From NCBI GenBank assembly GCA_030037315.1, contig JASHRM010000256.1, positions 1 to 33,651 on the forward strand: 33,651 nt of DNA, in the 5' to 3' direction. Shown piece by piece: positions 8,365 to 18,543 of this stretch. The stretch comes from Candidatus Acidiferrales bacterium (GTDB lineage Bacteria > Acidobacteriota > Terriglobia > Acidiferrales > UBA7541). The position numbers and the translations under genes were made by a program. The notes below the pieces were generated by a model that saw nothing but the letters and a program-made list of their open reading frames with translations, was not told the origin of the DNA and did not search any database. How positions within the stretch are numbered: position 1 is the stretch's first letter; every line of letters begins with the position of its first letter.

Positions 8365-9540
8365 TCAATCGACGGCGAGGAGCAATTCCACAGTGAGTTG
8401 ATCGAGCCGTTCGTAGGGCAGGCGCTTGCGGAGAATCTTGTCCTTATCGAACTCGCATGCGAGCAACCCGGACGCGTTTTTCTTGGAATACTCCGCCAAC
8501 GATGGTGCGCCACTTTTGTTCGCTACCAGCGTTTTTAGAATCGACTGAATGTCCTTATCAGAGCGCCACTGTTCAGCCTTTTCCTTCAAAATCAGATAGG
8601 TGCGCATGCAGCCACGCGCAAAATCCTTTACCCCTTCGTAATCTTCCGTGCGATAAGCGTGCGCGTCGAAATGCCGGGGCCCGGCGTATCCCACGTTTTC
8701 AAGAAAATTGACCAGCCAGAATGCAGATTTCAGATTCGCTGAGCCGAATCGAAAATCCTGGTCGTAGCGGCCGGGCATCTGATCGTTCAAATCGATGTGA
8801 AATAATTTGCCCTCTTCCCACGCCTGCGCGACGCCGTGGAGAAAATTTAGCCCGGCCATCTGTTCGTGGGCAACCTCAGGATTCACCCCCACCATGTCAG
8901 GATGATCGAGCGTGGGAATAAAGCCAAGATAGTGGCCCGTCGTCGCCATATAGATGTCGCCGCGCGGCTCGTTCGGCTTTGCCTCGAGCGCGAACTTGAA
9001 TCCGTAACCGCGATCGAGATTGTATTCGCAGAGATAGTTCACTGCTTCGCGCAGCCGCTTGAAGGCCTCATCCGGACGCCGGCTCGCGTCCGTTTCCACG
9101 CCTTCGCGCCCGCCCCACAAAACGAAGATCGTCGCGCCCAGCTCTGCGCCGATGTCCATGGCGCGCATCGTTTTTTGCACGGCGTACGCGCGCACTTCGG
9201 GATCGTTCGCGGTAAACGCGCCATCTCGAAACACCGGGTGAAAGAAGAGAGACACGGTCGCCATCGGAACGACGATCCCCGCATCCTTGCACGCCTTTTT
9301 GAAGCCTTTAACGATGCGATCGCGCTCGCGCGGCTTGGCATCGATCGGAACCAGGTCGTTATCGTGCAAATTCACGCCCCACGCGCCGACTTCCGCAAGC
9401 AAATCGACCAATTGGGCAGGAGAGAGCTGCGGGCGCACGAAATCGCCGAAGGGATCGCGGCCGCGGTTGCCCACGGTCCAAAGGCCGAACGAAAATTTGT
9501 GTTCCGGACGCGGCTGATATGCAGTGCTTTTCGATTTCAT
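8365..9540 (-). CDS. xylA: Xylose isomerase, short (actinomycete-like) type
   Basis: Cytoplasmic enzyme converting D-xylose to D-xylulose. At 391 aa it matches the short class I form known from Streptomyces rather than the ~440-aa E. coli form. Visible active-site elements are [17 protein letters not shown] near the N-terminus, the catalytic HDND (H59, D62), WGGREG (142-147), the metal ligands in [12 protein letters not shown] (E186, K188), NPEVAHEQM (E222, H225) and HIDLND (D250). The ATG at 9540 has a strong SD (GGAGAGG, 7-8 nt). It lies 40 nt downstream of xylB and upstream of the GH67 gene in the same operon, so xylose isomerisation, phosphorylation and import are co-transcribed with side-chain removal. 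Confidence 0.97.
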   Translation of the reverse strand: MKSKSTAYQPRPEHKFSFGLWTVGNRGRDPFGDFVRPQLSPAQLVDLLAEVGAWGVNLHDNDLVPIDAKPRERDRIVKGFKKACKDAGIVVPMATVSLFFHPVFRDGAFTANDPEVRAYAVQKTMRAMDIGAELGATIFVLWGGREGVETDASRRPDEAFKRLREAVNYLCEYNLDRGYGFKFALEAKPNEPRGDIYMATTGHYLGFIPTLDHPDMVGVNPEVAHEQMAGLNFLHGVAQAWEEGKLFHIDLNDQMPGRYDQDFRFGSANLKSAFWLVNFLENVGYAGPRHFDAHAYRTEDYEGVKDFARGCMRTYLILKEKAEQWRSDKDIQSILKTLVANKSGAPSLAEYSKKNASGLLACEFDKDKILRKRLPYERLDQLTVELLLAVD

Positions 9541-9580
9541 GGCTTGACCTCTCCTGAACTCTGCCGGCGATCCAGAACGT

Positions 9581-11080
9581 TCAGTTGAAAATAGACTTTA
9601 GAGCCGGATAAATCTTCTTGTATTCCGAATAACGCGTTTTCATGATGGCGACGCCATCCGCGCGGGTGGCAACACGATGAGCGATTTCAACGACCGCGCT
9701 GCAAGCAGCGTCCACCGACGGCCAGATTCCCACGCCGACGCCTGCCAGTATCGCGGCGCCGTATGCGGCGCCTTCTTCAGTGCGCGGGATCTCGACTTCG
9801 GATCCGTAAGCATTCGCCTGAATTTGCCTCCACAAGGGCGACCGGGCTCCCCCGCCGCCGAGACGGATTTTCTGCGCAGGCACTCCCATCTCTTCGAGAA
9901 TACTGAGCGAATCTTTCAGGCTGAACGCAACGCCTTCGAGTACCGCGCGCACCACATGGCCACGGTTATGCGAAGCGGCTAGTCCTAAGAGTGCGCCTCG
10001 CGCGTTCGGATCGAGATGCGGCGCTCGCTCGCCCATCAAGTAAGGGGCCCACAAGACGCCATCGGAGCCGGCGGGAGTCTTGGCAGCTTCAGCGGTCATT
10101 CGCTCGTATGGATCCGCCCCGTCGAGCGAACTTTCGCCGAAAAGATCGCGCAGCCAGCGCAGTGACAGTCCCGCGGCTTGCGTGACTCCCATCACGTGCC
10201 ATCTGCCGGGAACGGCGTGGCAGAAAGTGTGCAGACGTCCCTTTGGATCGAGCGCCGGCCGGTCCGTGCTCGCGAATACAACTCCCGACGTGCCAATCGT
10301 CGCGCTCACAGTTCCAGGCGCCACGATGCCGAGGCCGACGGCGCCTGCGGCTTGATCTCCCGCGCCCGCAACAACAGGAGTGCCGGCATTCAAGCCGGTC
10401 GCGGCCGCGCCTTCTCCCGAAATTCTTCCGCAGACATCGGGTGACTCGTAGAGCTTTGGCAGTAGGGAAGCGTCAATTTCCAGCGCGTTCAGAACCTCCC
10501 GCGACCAGCGTCGCTTTGCAACGTCGAGCATCAGCGTGCCCGACGCATCGGCAACATCGATGGCTCGCTCCCCGCTCAACCGAAAGCGCACGTAGTCCTT
10601 TGGCAGCATTACGGAGCGCACTCGCTTCCAATTCTCCGGTTCGTTTTCGCGCACCCACAAAAGCTTCGTCAGCGTGAAGTTCGGGAGAGCTGGATTACAG
10701 GTGAGCTGAATCACTTGCGACTTGCCGATCTTCGCATGAATGTCGTTGCTTTGTTTTTCGGTGCGCACGTCGCACCATATCAGCGCCGGACGCACCACGT
10801 CTCCCGCTGCGTCGAGCATCACTGCGCCGTGCATCTGTCCCGAAAGTCCCACGCACGCGATGCTGTCACCGGCGAGGTCCGCGCTCGACAGGGCCTTGCG
10901 CACGGCCAGCCCGGTTGCTCGCCACCAGTCCGCCGGATCTTGTTCAGCCCATCCGATTTGCGGCGAAGCGAAGGCTCGATGCTCCTCGGTTGCCGAAGCA
11001 ACAAGCTTCCCGCGCTCGTCGATGACCAACGCGCGCGTGCCGCCGGTGCCGACGTCGATGCCGAGAATGTACATCGTCAC
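9581..11080 (-). CDS. xylB: Xylulokinase (FGGY family)
   Basis: A 499-aa FGGY carbohydrate kinase that phosphorylates D-xylulose to xylulose-5-phosphate, feeding the pentose phosphate pathway. The N-terminal ATPase fold shows [28 protein letters not shown] (the MHG typical of xylulokinases) and [10 protein letters not shown]. The catalytic Asp is in [12 protein letters not shown]. The C-terminal half has the nucleotide-binding [19 protein letters not shown] at 11080 gives a 4-bp GTGA overlap with the xylH stop; an ATG two codons in (11074) is an alternative, and the GGAG upstream sits 4 or 10 nt away respectively. Either way it is translationally coupled to the permease gene. Confidence 0.96.
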   Translation of the reverse strand: MTMYILGIDVGTGGTRALVIDERGKLVASATEEHRAFASPQIGWAEQDPADWWRATGLAVRKALSSADLAGDSIACVGLSGQMHGAVMLDAAGDVVRPALIWCDVRTEKQSNDIHAKIGKSQVIQLTCNPALPNFTLTKLLWVRENEPENWKRVRSVMLPKDYVRFRLSGERAIDVADASGTLMLDVAKRRWSREVLNALEIDASLLPKLYESPDVCGRISGEGAAATGLNAGTPVVAGAGDQAAGAVGLGIVAPGTVSATIGTSGVVFASTDRPALDPKGRLHTFCHAVPGRWHVMGVTQAAGLSLRWLRDLFGESSLDGADPYERMTAEAAKTPAGSDGVLWAPYLMGERAPHLDPNARGALLGLAASHNRGHVVRAVLEGVAFSLKDSLSILEEMGVPAQKIRLGGGGARSPLWRQIQANAYGSEVEIPRTEEGAAYGAAILAGVGVGIWPSVDAACSAVVEIAHRVATRADGVAIMKTRYSEYKKIYPALKSIFN

Positions 11081-12306
11081 TTTTCTCCGCGCCGCCGTCC
11101 GAACATGTCGAGCCCGACGGCCGCCACCAGGATTCCGCCTTTGACGATGTTCTGGACGAAATCGGGAATGTCTTTCAGCGACATTCCGTTATCAAGACTC
11201 ACCATGAATAGCGCGCCCAAACACGCACCGAACACCGTTCCGCGCCCGCCCATCAAACTCGCGCCGCCGATCACGCATGCGGCAATCGCATCGAGCTCAA
11301 GCAATGTCCCCGCGTCGGGTCCCGCGCTGCCGACGCGCGCCGCATAAATCATGCCCGCGACCGCAGAAAGCGCGCCAAGAATGCAAAACGCAACCAGCAC
11401 ATTCGTGCGCAGGCCGATGCCAGAAAGCCGCGCGGCTTCCGCATTTCCGCCAATCGCGTAGAGATGCCGTCCGAAACGCGTCTGCTGCGTCAGGAATTCG
11501 CCGCCAAGCCCGATTCCGGCAAGAATCAGCACGGGAATCGGTATCCCCGCATACGCATTCAGCGCAGCCACAAAAATTACAATTAGGAGGCACGGAACAA
11601 CGATGCGAAGCGCAAGCCCGGCCCATCCCCATGGGAGAAGGCCATGTTGCCGCCGTGCCCGGTTGCGAAAAATTACTGAGACAATCACCGCTGCGATCGC
11701 AATGGCAGCAAGGATGACGCCCGCGGTTGAGCCCAAATAGCTTTGGCCGATCGCCTTGAATGAGTCGACCTCGATCGGATATGTATTGCCGCCGCTGATT
11801 CCTTGCGTAGCGCCGCGCCACGCGAGCAGGCCGCCGAGCGTCACGATAAACGACGGAATCTTTCCCCACGCGGTCAACCAGCCTTGAAGCGCTCCGGCTG
11901 CAAGGCCGACGCAAATGCCCAGCAGCACGGAGAGAAAAAGTCCCCGGTGCCACATCGTTTGAACCAGCACCGCCGTCATCCCGGTCAGGCCCACGAGCGA
12001 GCCGACCGAAAGATCGATCTCGGCGGTGATAATAACCATCACCATTCCCACGGAGAGGATGCCGATGACCGCCGTCTGCCTGATCAGATTCGAGAAATTT
12101 CGAGCGGTAAGGAAGATGCCGGCCGTGGCAAAAGCGAAGATGATCCAGACGGCGACCAGCGCCGTCAGCAGCCCATAGGACCGCAGAATGCGCCCGAGGA
12201 GCCTTCCGTGCGGAAGCTGCTTCGCCACAGTGGCGCTAGGTAGCTCGGCCGATTGTGTGGAGATATCGGCCTCGGTCCGTTGCGACACAGCGGGATCGCT
12301 AGGCAT
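11077..12306 (-). CDS. xylH: Xylose ABC transporter, permease
   Basis: Inner-membrane permease of the ribose/xylose class (BPD_transp_2). It has about ten hydrophobic segments after a ~45-residue polar N-terminus. Family signatures are [54 protein letters not shown] and [16 protein letters not shown]. The ORF opens at GTG 12327, but ATG 12306 has an internal SD (GGAG, 10 nt) and overlaps the xylG stop by 8 bp, so I use it (409 aa). The insertion with a hydrophobic pair around [17 protein letters not shown] matches the longer XylH-type permease rather than the shorter RbsC. Partners are XylG upstream and XylF. Confidence 0.95.
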   Translation of the reverse strand: MPSDPAVSQRTEADISTQSAELPSATVAKQLPHGRLLGRILRSYGLLTALVAVWIIFAFATAGIFLTARNFSNLIRQTAVIGILSVGMVMVIITAEIDLSVGSLVGLTGMTAVLVQTMWHRGLFLSVLLGICVGLAAGALQGWLTAWGKIPSFIVTLGGLLAWRGATQGISGGNTYPIEVDSFKAIGQSYLGSTAGVILAAIAIAAVIVSVIFRNRARRQHGLLPWGWAGLALRIVVPCLLIVIFVAALNAYAGIPIPVLILAGIGLGGEFLTQQTRFGRHLYAIGGNAEAARLSGIGLRTNVLVAFCILGALSAVAGMIYAARVGSAGPDAGTLLELDAIAACVIGGASLMGGRGTVFGACLGALFMVSLDNGMSLKDIPDFVQNIVKGGILVAAVGLDMFGRRRGEK

Positions 12307-13837
12307 GATGTACCGCTCCGGTGGCACACGCCATGACGGCTTCCGGCGTCGCCTGATCCGTCGAGAATTCGCCGCAGATGCGGCCTTCTCGCATCACGAG
12401 GACGCGATCCGAGAGTCCCAGGACTTCGGGCAGTTCCGACGAAACCATCACGATCGCAAGCCCGGACTTCGCCAGCCTGTCGATCGTCGAATAAATTTCC
12501 TGCTTCGCGCCGATGTCGATTCCGCGCGTGGGCTCATCGAGCAGCAGCACACGCGGCGAGGTCAACAGCCACTTGGCGAGCACAATTTTCTGCTGCGTGC
12601 CGCCTGACAAAGTGCCCACACCGGTGAAAAGCGACGCTGCCTTGATTTGCAAGCTATCGAAGAGCGGCCGGCTCGCTGCAATTTCCCGCGACTCCTCTGT
12701 AGTGAACCATTCGGAAATGCGCGGCAGCGCGGCCAGCGTCATGTTGAAAAGAATCGTTTGGTTCAATATCAAGCCCGACCGTTTGCGATCTTCCGTCACA
12801 AGTCCGATTCCGTGCTCCATGGCATCAGCGGGACGCGAAATTTTCACCGCGTGCCCGTCCACCGCGATTTCGCCGTTCACCGTTCCTGAAAATGCCCCGA
12901 AAAGCGCCGCGAGCATCTCCGTCCGGCCCGCGCCCATCAGGCCAGCGATGCCCAGCACCTCGCCGCGGTGCACGGAAAAGCTCACATCAAAGACATTGGT
13001 CGCACCGCTTTTATGGCCGACTGCGGTGAGATGTTTTACCTCCAGAACGACCTTACCGGATGTTCTTCGAGCAGGCGGAAACATTTGCGCTATTTCGCGT
13101 CCGACCATGCGCGAGATCACGTCGTTCTGATCCACGCCCGCTCTCGGCGTGGTGCCGATGCTTCTGCCGTCGCGAAGTACGGTGATTCGGTCGCTCAGTC
13201 GGAAAACTTCGTCAAGCCGGTGCGAGACGTAGATGATTCCAATCCCCTTATCGCGCAAATGTTCGAGCACGGCGAACAGCATCTCCGACTCTCTGTTCGT
13301 CAATGCTGCGGTCGGTTCGTCTAGAATCAGGATCCGCGCATTCTTGGAAAGCGCCTTCGCAATCTCGACGATTTGCTGCTGCCCGGTGCCGACGCTGCTT
13401 ATCTGCGTTCGCGCATCAAGATCGAATTTCAAGCCGCGCAGGATCTCAGCGGCCTCCGAATAAAGGCGATTCCAGTTCAGGCATCCGAAATGCCCCGGCT
13501 CGCGCCCGAGAAAAATGTTTTCGCCGACCGTAAGCTCGGGAACGAGGGACAGCTCCTGAAAAACAATCGCAACGCCCGCATTTTCCGAATCGCGAACGCT
13601 CTTGAACTGCTTGAGTGCGCCGTCGATTCGCACTTCGCCGTCGTATTCCGGATACGGGTAAACGCCGCTTAGGATTTTCATCAGCGTCGACTTGCCGGCG
13701 CCATTCTCTCCGACGATGGCGTGGATTTCGCCGCCTTGAACATCCAACGTCACGCCATCGAGCGCGCGCACGCCCGGAAAAGCCTTTCCGATGTTGTTCA
13801 TCGAAAGAAGCGGCGCTGCGACGGCGGTCTTGCTCAT
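12299..13837 (-). CDS. xylG: Xylose ABC transporter, ATP-binding protein (two ATPase domains)
   Basis: This 512-aa protein has tandem ABC ATPase domains, as in RbsA/XylG. The first has Walker A GENGAGKSTLMKIL, the signature region SSVGTGQQQIVEIAKAL and Walker B ILILDEPTAAL. The second has the degenerate P-loop GLMGAGRTEMLAALF usual for this family, TLSGGTQQKIVLAKWL and VLLLDEPTRGIDIG. The ORF track starts at 13885, but ATG 13837 overlaps the xylF stop as ATGA, the arrangement seen elsewhere in this locus, and begins MSKTAVAAPLL just before the ABC domain. It energises import of xylose delivered by XylF through XylH. Confidence 0.96.
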   Translation of the reverse strand: MSKTAVAAPLLSMNNIGKAFPGVRALDGVTLDVQGGEIHAIVGENGAGKSTLMKILSGVYPYPEYDGEVRIDGALKQFKSVRDSENAGVAIVFQELSLVPELTVGENIFLGREPGHFGCLNWNRLYSEAAEILRGLKFDLDARTQISSVGTGQQQIVEIAKALSKNARILILDEPTAALTNRESEMLFAVLEHLRDKGIGIIYVSHRLDEVFRLSDRITVLRDGRSIGTTPRAGVDQNDVISRMVGREIAQMFPPARRTSGKVVLEVKHLTAVGHKSGATNVFDVSFSVHRGEVLGIAGLMGAGRTEMLAALFGAFSGTVNGEIAVDGHAVKISRPADAMEHGIGLVTEDRKRSGLILNQTILFNMTLAALPRISEWFTTEESREIAASRPLFDSLQIKAASLFTGVGTLSGGTQQKIVLAKWLLTSPRVLLLDEPTRGIDIGAKQEIYSTIDRLAKSGLAIVMVSSELPEVLGLSDRVLVMREGRICGEFSTDQATPEAVMACATGAVHHA

Positions 13838-14922
13838 GGCGCGGAAGCCGAGACTTTGCTGGCCGACGCCGGGCTTGCCGGCCACTGCGACCTTGGAAGA
13901 TTCCGGTAAACGTCTTCAACCTTCAAGAAACCGTCTTTGATCACAGTCTGAGCTATGTCGCCTTTATCGACCGCGATTGGCTCGAGCAGATACGACGGCA
14001 CGTCTTTGTGCCCGTTGTTTACTTTCGTATTTGATGGGACCGGCTGATGTTTCGCGAGCGCAATGGCGGCTTCCGCGGCGCGTGTGGCCAAGGGACGAAT
14101 CGGCTTATACACCGTCATCGCTTGCGTTCCTTCCACGATTCGTTGGCACGCAGCAAGATCCGCATCCTGCCCCGACACGAGTACTTTTCCGGCGAGCTTC
14201 TGTTCGGCGAGCGCTTGGACCACACCGCCTGCAGTGCTGTCGTTCGAAGCCACGACTGCGGCGATATGGTTCTGCGCCTGCGTGAGAGCATTTTCCGTGT
14301 GGCTGAGCGCCTCGCTCGGCAACCAGTCTTTGGACCACTGATCCGCGACGATTTTGATATCTCCTTGCTTGATCGCCGGATCGAGAATCATCATCTGCCC
14401 CTGGCGGAACATACGCGCGTTGTTATCCGTCGGCGAGCCGCCGATCAGGATATAGTTGCCCTTCGGGGCGCGATCTAGCAGGTATTTCGCCTGCAGCTCG
14501 CCAACCTTCACGTTGTCAAAAGACACGTAGAAATCCACGTCGCTGTTTTCGATCATCCGATCGTACGCAATCACGGGCACGCGCTGGCGTTTCGCGCTGT
14601 CGACGATCGATGCTGCGATTTCTCCGTTATGTGGCACCACCACGAGAACGTCCACGCCCTGCGTCAGCAGATTTTCCGCCTGCCGCACCTGTACCGAGTC
14701 GTTGCCCTCGGCGGATTGAACAAGAACCTCGGCCCCAAGCTCTGTCGCGCGCTGAACGAAAATGTCGCGATCGCGCTGCCAGCGTTCCAATTGCAGGGAG
14801 TCCATCGAAAAGCCGATGCGGATGTGTCCATTGCCGCTGCCCTCCTTGGTTTTGTGCGAGCAGCCCGCGGCCAGCGCGACGCACAGAATCGCAACGAAGG
14901 TCCAGGTGAAGAAGGTTTTCAT
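13834..14922 (-). CDS. xylF: Xylose-binding lipoprotein of ABC transporter
   Basis: A 362-aa periplasmic-binding protein (Peripla_BP_4 type). The signal peptide ends in a lipobox (VALAAGC, Cys21), so the protein is membrane-anchored, unlike the soluble XylF of E. coli. Sugar-binding features of XylF are visible: IGFSMDSLQLERWQRDRD, VLVVVPHNG, VIAYDRMI, VSFDNVKVGELQ, IGGSPTDNNA, VASNDSTAGGVVQAL and VSGQDADLAACQRI. The match to XylF motifs is closer than to RbsB, and the adjacent xylAB support xylose as ligand. It is the first gene of the leftward operon, about 55 nt after the predicted transcription start; no strong SD is visible. Confidence 0.95.
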   Translation of the reverse strand: MKTFFTWTFVAILCVALAAGCSHKTKEGSGNGHIRIGFSMDSLQLERWQRDRDIFVQRATELGAEVLVQSAEGNDSVQVRQAENLLTQGVDVLVVVPHNGEIAASIVDSAKRQRVPVIAYDRMIENSDVDFYVSFDNVKVGELQAKYLLDRAPKGNYILIGGSPTDNNARMFRQGQMMILDPAIKQGDIKIVADQWSKDWLPSEALSHTENALTQAQNHIAAVVASNDSTAGGVVQALAEQKLAGKVLVSGQDADLAACQRIVEGTQAMTVYKPIRPLATRAAEAAIALAKHQPVPSNTKVNNGHKDVPSYLLEPIAVDKGDIAQTVIKDGFLKVEDVYRNLPRSQWPASPASASKVSASAP

Positions 14923-14966
14923 GCGTTCGAGTTGGCGGCCAGTGGATTCATCGAAAAAGCCTTATC

Positions 14967-14978
14967 GTTAGCGTTAAC
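14967..14978. promoter_or_regulatory. Predicted LacI-family operator
   Basis: GTTAGCGTTAAC (plus strand) is a CG-centred inverted repeat with 10 of 12 positions symmetric (GTTA-x-CG-x-TAAC), the form expected for LacI-family operators. It covers about +1 to +12 of the leftward promoter, where binding would block initiation. On the other strand it lies upstream of a possible -10 (TATAGT, 14987-14992) for the beta-xylosidase gene, so one site could control both operons. The cognate protein is probably the LacI regulator at 17431-18543. I found no other full copy in the window. Confidence 0.55.
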
Positions 14979-14984
14979 GGAGAT

Positions 14985-15013
14985 GATATAGTGCCGCCTG
15001 CTCGCCAAGTCAA
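14985..15013 (-). promoter_or_regulatory. Predicted sigma-70 promoter of the leftward xyl operon
   Basis: On the minus strand, TTGACT (15013-15008) and TATATC (14990-14985) are separated by exactly 17 bp, 5/6 and 4/6 matches to consensus. The expected transcription start falls around 14978, directly at the edge of the predicted operator, giving a leader of about 55 nt before xylF. Confidence 0.6.
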
Positions 15014-15041
15014 GAGGCGATATTGTGGTACGGAGGCGTGC

Positions 15042-17402
15042 ATGAAGGGTCATTTTCGACTGCGCGTGGCGGCGCAATTCAGCATCATTACTGCCTTTCT
15101 ATCCCTCGTTGCCTATCCAAGCCAAGGACAAAACGTTCCCCCGTACAAGAATCCTCAGCTGCCCGTGGAGCAGCGCGTCGCGGACCTGCTTTCGCGCATG
15201 ACGCTCGAAGAAAAAGTCGCGCAGCTCGAAGGGAGTTGGCAAAACACCCGTCAGACGGGCGCTGAAAATTTGTTCCTCGATGCGACTGGCAATTTTCAGC
15301 CGGATCGTGCGGCTGTCGTTTTGAAAAACGGTATCGGCGAGATTTCGCGGCCAAGCGAAAATCGCGGCCCGCGTCAAATGGCCGAGTATACGAATACCGT
15401 TCAAAAGTGGCTGAAGGAAAATACGCGGCTTGGTATTCCCGTGATTTTCCACGACGAATGTCTTCACGGCCATGTCGCGCCAGAGGGCACTTCGTATCCG
15501 CAAGCGATCGGTCTTGCGTCCACTTGGGATATGAGTTTGGTGCATGACGTATTCGCCGCCACGGCCGCCGAAGTGCGGTCGCGCGGGGCGCAACAGTGCC
15601 TTTCGCCGGTGCTCGATTTGGCTCGCGATCCGAGATGGGGACGCACGGAAGAAACCTATGGAGAGGATCCATATCTCGTTTCGCACATCGGTCTCGCTGC
15701 GATTCTAGGGCTCCAGGGCCCTGGCCCGCTGATCGACAAAGCCCACGTGATGGCAACCGCCAAACATTTCGCCGGGCACGGCCAGCCCGAAGCCGGCACG
15801 AATGCCGGGCCGGCGAGTTATTCGGAACGAGTACTGCGCGAATATTTTCTCAAGCCTTTTGAGGTCGCTGTCGAGCGAGGCCATATTCAGAGCGTCATGG
15901 CCTCGTACAACGAAATCGACGGAATTCCATCACACAGCAACAAGCATCTTCTGATCGACGTTCTCCGCGAAGAATGGGGCTTCAACGGCACTTTGGTTTC
16001 GGATTATTTCGGCATCGCCCAATTGAACACGCTTCATCATGTGGTCGCTACTACACAGGAAGCAGGGAAGCTTGCGCTGGCGTCGGGCGTCGACGTCGAA
16101 TTGCCCGGAGCGGATGCCTACAAGAGCTTGGTCAGCGAAGTGCACGACGGAGAAGTTGATGAAGCCGAAATCAATCGGTCAGTGGCCCACATTTTGCGCG
16201 ACAAATTCGTTCTCGGGCTTTTCGACGATCCCTATGTTGATCCGGCTCACGCGGAAGAAGTAACGAATGATGCCGAACACCGGCAGCTTGCGCTCCGGGC
16301 CGCGCGCGAAACCATCATCCTGCTGAAAAATCAGGATCAGCTGCTGCCGCTCGATAAATCGAAATACAAGACGATTGCCGTGATCGGACCGAACGCGGCG
16401 GACGTTCATCTCGGGGGCTATAGCGGCACGCCGGCCCACAGCGTCAGCATCTTGCAGGGAATCAACGACAAACTCGGACCGAGCGTGAAAGTCGTTTACG
16501 CCGAAGGCTGCAAAATCACCGAATCGAGGCCGGTTTGGGAGGCGAACGAAGTCGTGCTTGGCGATCCTGTCAAGAATGCGGAACGCATTCAGGACGCGGT
16601 TGCGATTGCGAAGCAGGCGGACGCAATCATTTTAGTGCTCGGTGGCAATGAACAAACATCGCGCGAAGCCTGGGCCGTGAATCATCCTGGCGATCGCGAC
16701 AATCTCGATCTACTCGGCAATCAGGACGATCTTGCGAAGGCGATGGTTGCAACAGGCAAGCCCGTGGTCGTTTTTCTGATTCACGGGCGTCCGCTTTCGA
16801 TCAACTACATCGCCGAAAATGTGCCGGCGATTCTCGACGGATGGTACCTCGGGCAGGAGGGCGGCACAGCGGCTGCGGACGTTCTTTTTGGCGATGCGAA
16901 TCCCGGAGGGAAACTGCCGATCACGGTACCGCGAAATGCGGGCCAGCTTCCCGATTACTACTATCAAAAGCCATCCGGCCGGCGCGAATACCTAGGATCG
17001 ACGGTCAAGCCGCTTTTTCCGTTTGGCTGGGGACTGAGCTATTCAACATTCCAGTATTCGAATCTTCGCTTGTCGCCCGATTCGATTGGCCCTGAGGGAC
17101 AAACGAAAGTTTCCGTCGACGTCACGAATACGAGCAGCCGCCGCGGAGACGAAGTGGTTCAGCTCTACATACATGACGAGGTGAGTTCGGTGACGCGGCC
17201 GATTGAGGAACTGCGTGGCTTCCATCGGATTTCTATCGATCCCGGCAAAACCGAAACCGTGGAATTCACGCTTGGCCCAGCCGAGCTCTCATTTTTGAAT
17301 CGAGATATGCGCCGCGTGGTGGAACCTGGAACGTTCGACATTATGGTTGGCGGAAATTCCGTGGATCTGAACCACGCGAAATTGACCGTCGTCGCTCGAT
17401 AA
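15042..17402 (+). CDS. Exported GH3 beta-xylosidase/beta-glucosidase
   Basis: A 786-aa family 3 glycoside hydrolase; from context most likely a beta-xylosidase releasing xylose from xylo-oligosaccharides. The ORF opens at GTG 14991, but ATG 15042 has a strong SD (GGAGG, 6 nt) and starts a signal peptide (MKGHFRLRVAAQF..., ending SQGQ), so I use it. The GH3 barrel shows LLSRMTLEEKVAQLEG, DPRWGRTEETYGEDPYLV and KHFAGHGQPEAG; the nucleophile is Asp321 in GTLVSDYFG. The second alpha/beta domain (HLGGYSGTPAHSV, ILVLGGNEQTSREAW) is followed by a C-terminal fibronectin-III-like domain (VSVDVTNTSSRRGDEVVQLY). Beta-glucosidase activity is the main alternative. It is the first gene of the rightward operon; lacI begins 28 nt later. 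Confidence 0.94.
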   Translation: MKGHFRLRVAAQFSIITAFLSLVAYPSQGQNVPPYKNPQLPVEQRVADLLSRMTLEEKVAQLEGSWQNTRQTGAENLFLDATGNFQPDRAAVVLKNGIGEISRPSENRGPRQMAEYTNTVQKWLKENTRLGIPVIFHDECLHGHVAPEGTSYPQAIGLASTWDMSLVHDVFAATAAEVRSRGAQQCLSPVLDLARDPRWGRTEETYGEDPYLVSHIGLAAILGLQGPGPLIDKAHVMATAKHFAGHGQPEAGTNAGPASYSERVLREYFLKPFEVAVERGHIQSVMASYNEIDGIPSHSNKHLLIDVLREEWGFNGTLVSDYFGIAQLNTLHHVVATTQEAGKLALASGVDVELPGADAYKSLVSEVHDGEVDEAEINRSVAHILRDKFVLGLFDDPYVDPAHAEEVTNDAEHRQLALRAARETIILLKNQDQLLPLDKSKYKTIAVIGPNAADVHLGGYSGTPAHSVSILQGINDKLGPSVKVVYAEGCKITESRPVWEANEVVLGDPVKNAERIQDAVAIAKQADAIILVLGGNEQTSREAWAVNHPGDRDNLDLLGNQDDLAKAMVATGKPVVVFLIHGRPLSINYIAENVPAILDGWYLGQEGGTAAADVLFGDANPGGKLPITVPRNAGQLPDYYYQKPSGRREYLGSTVKPLFPFGWGLSYSTFQYSNLRLSPDSIGPEGQTKVSVDVTNTSSRRGDEVVQLYIHDEVSSVTRPIEELRGFHRISIDPGKTETVEFTLGPAELSFLNRDMRRVVEPGTFDIMVGGNSVDLNHAKLTVVAR

Positions 17403-17430
17403 TTCCACAATTCTGAAGGCTGATCTGCAC

Positions 17431-18543
17431 GTGACCGTGAAACACGCTGGCATTTACAAAATTGCGGAAATGGCCAAGGTGTCGATCGGCACTGTCGATC
17501 GCGCCCTAAAGGGCCGCCCTGGAATCCGCGAGGCCACGCGCCAGCGCGTGCTGCGCGTTGCGAAAAAACTGCGGTATTCGCCGCATCCCGCTGCGCGGGC
17601 GCTGGCACTGCGTCGCGCAAGCCTGCGAATCGGCGTTTGCATTCCCAGGGAAATTCATTTTTTCTACGATCAGATGCGCGCCGGAATCGTCGACGAGGCG
17701 AAATTGGTTGGCGGTTTCGGTATCGACATCGTGTATCGGCCCGTTCCGAGCCTCGGTCGGCAGGAAAAAGACAGCCTAGAAAAATTGCTCGCAACTGATG
17801 TGAACGCGATCATCCTCACGCCGGGTAACCCAAAGTTGGTGACACCTTTAATCGATCGCGCCGAGCAAGCGAATATACGCGTCGTTTGTATCACTACGGA
17901 TGCGCCCGCGAGCCGCCGTTCGAGCCTCGTCAGCATCGATCCCGAACTGAGCGGCAAGCTCGCCGCCGAGTTGATGACGAAATTTCTTCCTGCTCGTTCG
18001 GAAGTTGCGGTCATCACCGGGATGCTGGCCACCGAAGAACACCAGCGAAAGGCCGACGGATTTCGCTCGGCATTTACGCGCGATTGCCCGGATCGCTCGG
18101 TAGTCGCGGTTATCGAAGGCCACGAATCGGAAAAGGAAAGCTATCGCAAAACGTCTGCACTGCTGGCAAGACATCCGAATCTGCGCGGAATTTACGTCAG
18201 CACCGTGAATTGCTTGCCCGTCTGTCGCGCCCTTCGCGACCGCGGCCTCGCGGGAAAAATTCGCCTGATCGCCACGGACCTGTTTCAGGAAATGATTCCG
18301 GAACTCGAAAACGGCACCATCGATGCATCGATTTACCAGGATCCTTATTTGCAGGGACAGATGGCGATTCGAAGCTTGCTCGATCACTTCATCAACGGAA
18401 CACCGATCCGATCCACATGCTATCTCAATCCCGCCGTGATCCTGCGCACGAATGTGAATCTCTTCCGCGAAGCGTCCACGAACAGCGCAAAATTCGATGT
18501 TCGCTCGGACGCGGCCAGACTGAAATTGGGAGGATCGCGATGA
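17431..18543 (+). CDS. LacI-family transcriptional regulator, probable xylan/xylose regulator
   Basis: A 370-aa protein with an N-terminal LacI helix-turn-helix (IYKIAEMAKVSIGTVDRAL, residues ~8-26) and a hinge-helix region (YSPHPAARALA). A ligand-binding domain of the sugar-binding periplasmic type follows (IGVCIPRE, AIILTPGNP, VVCITTDAP, IRLIATDLFQ). The start is GTG 17431, with another GTG two codons on. It lies inside the rightward operon, 28 nt after the beta-xylosidase gene and with a 4-bp ATGA overlap into the CE15 gene. It therefore probably regulates both divergent operons, and itself, through the operator at 14967-14978. The inducer is probably xylose or a xylo-oligosaccharide; this is inferred from context only. 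Confidence 0.92.
   Translation: MTVKHAGIYKIAEMAKVSIGTVDRALKGRPGIREATRQRVLRVAKKLRYSPHPAARALALRRASLRIGVCIPREIHFFYDQMRAGIVDEAKLVGGFGIDIVYRPVPSLGRQEKDSLEKLLATDVNAIILTPGNPKLVTPLIDRAEQANIRVVCITTDAPASRRSSLVSIDPELSGKLAAELMTKFLPARSEVAVITGMLATEEHQRKADGFRSAFTRDCPDRSVVAVIEGHESEKESYRKTSALLARHPNLRGIYVSTVNCLPVCRALRDRGLAGKIRLIATDLFQEMIPELENGTIDASIYQDPYLQGQMAIRSLLDHFINGTPIRSTCYLNPAVILRTNVNLFREASTNSAKFDVRSDAARLKLGGSR

Noticed and set aside
7047-9588. Plus-strand ORFs 7047..7739 and 8866..9588 (230 and 240 aa)
   Set aside because: Antisense shadows of GH67 and xylA, both with catalytic motifs on the minus strand.
17886-18539. N-terminal 218 codons of the 682-aa ORF (17886..19934)
   Set aside because: They overlap lacI in another frame, have low-complexity Arg/Ser composition and lie before a well-supported ATG (18540) with SD, signal peptide and ATGA overlap.
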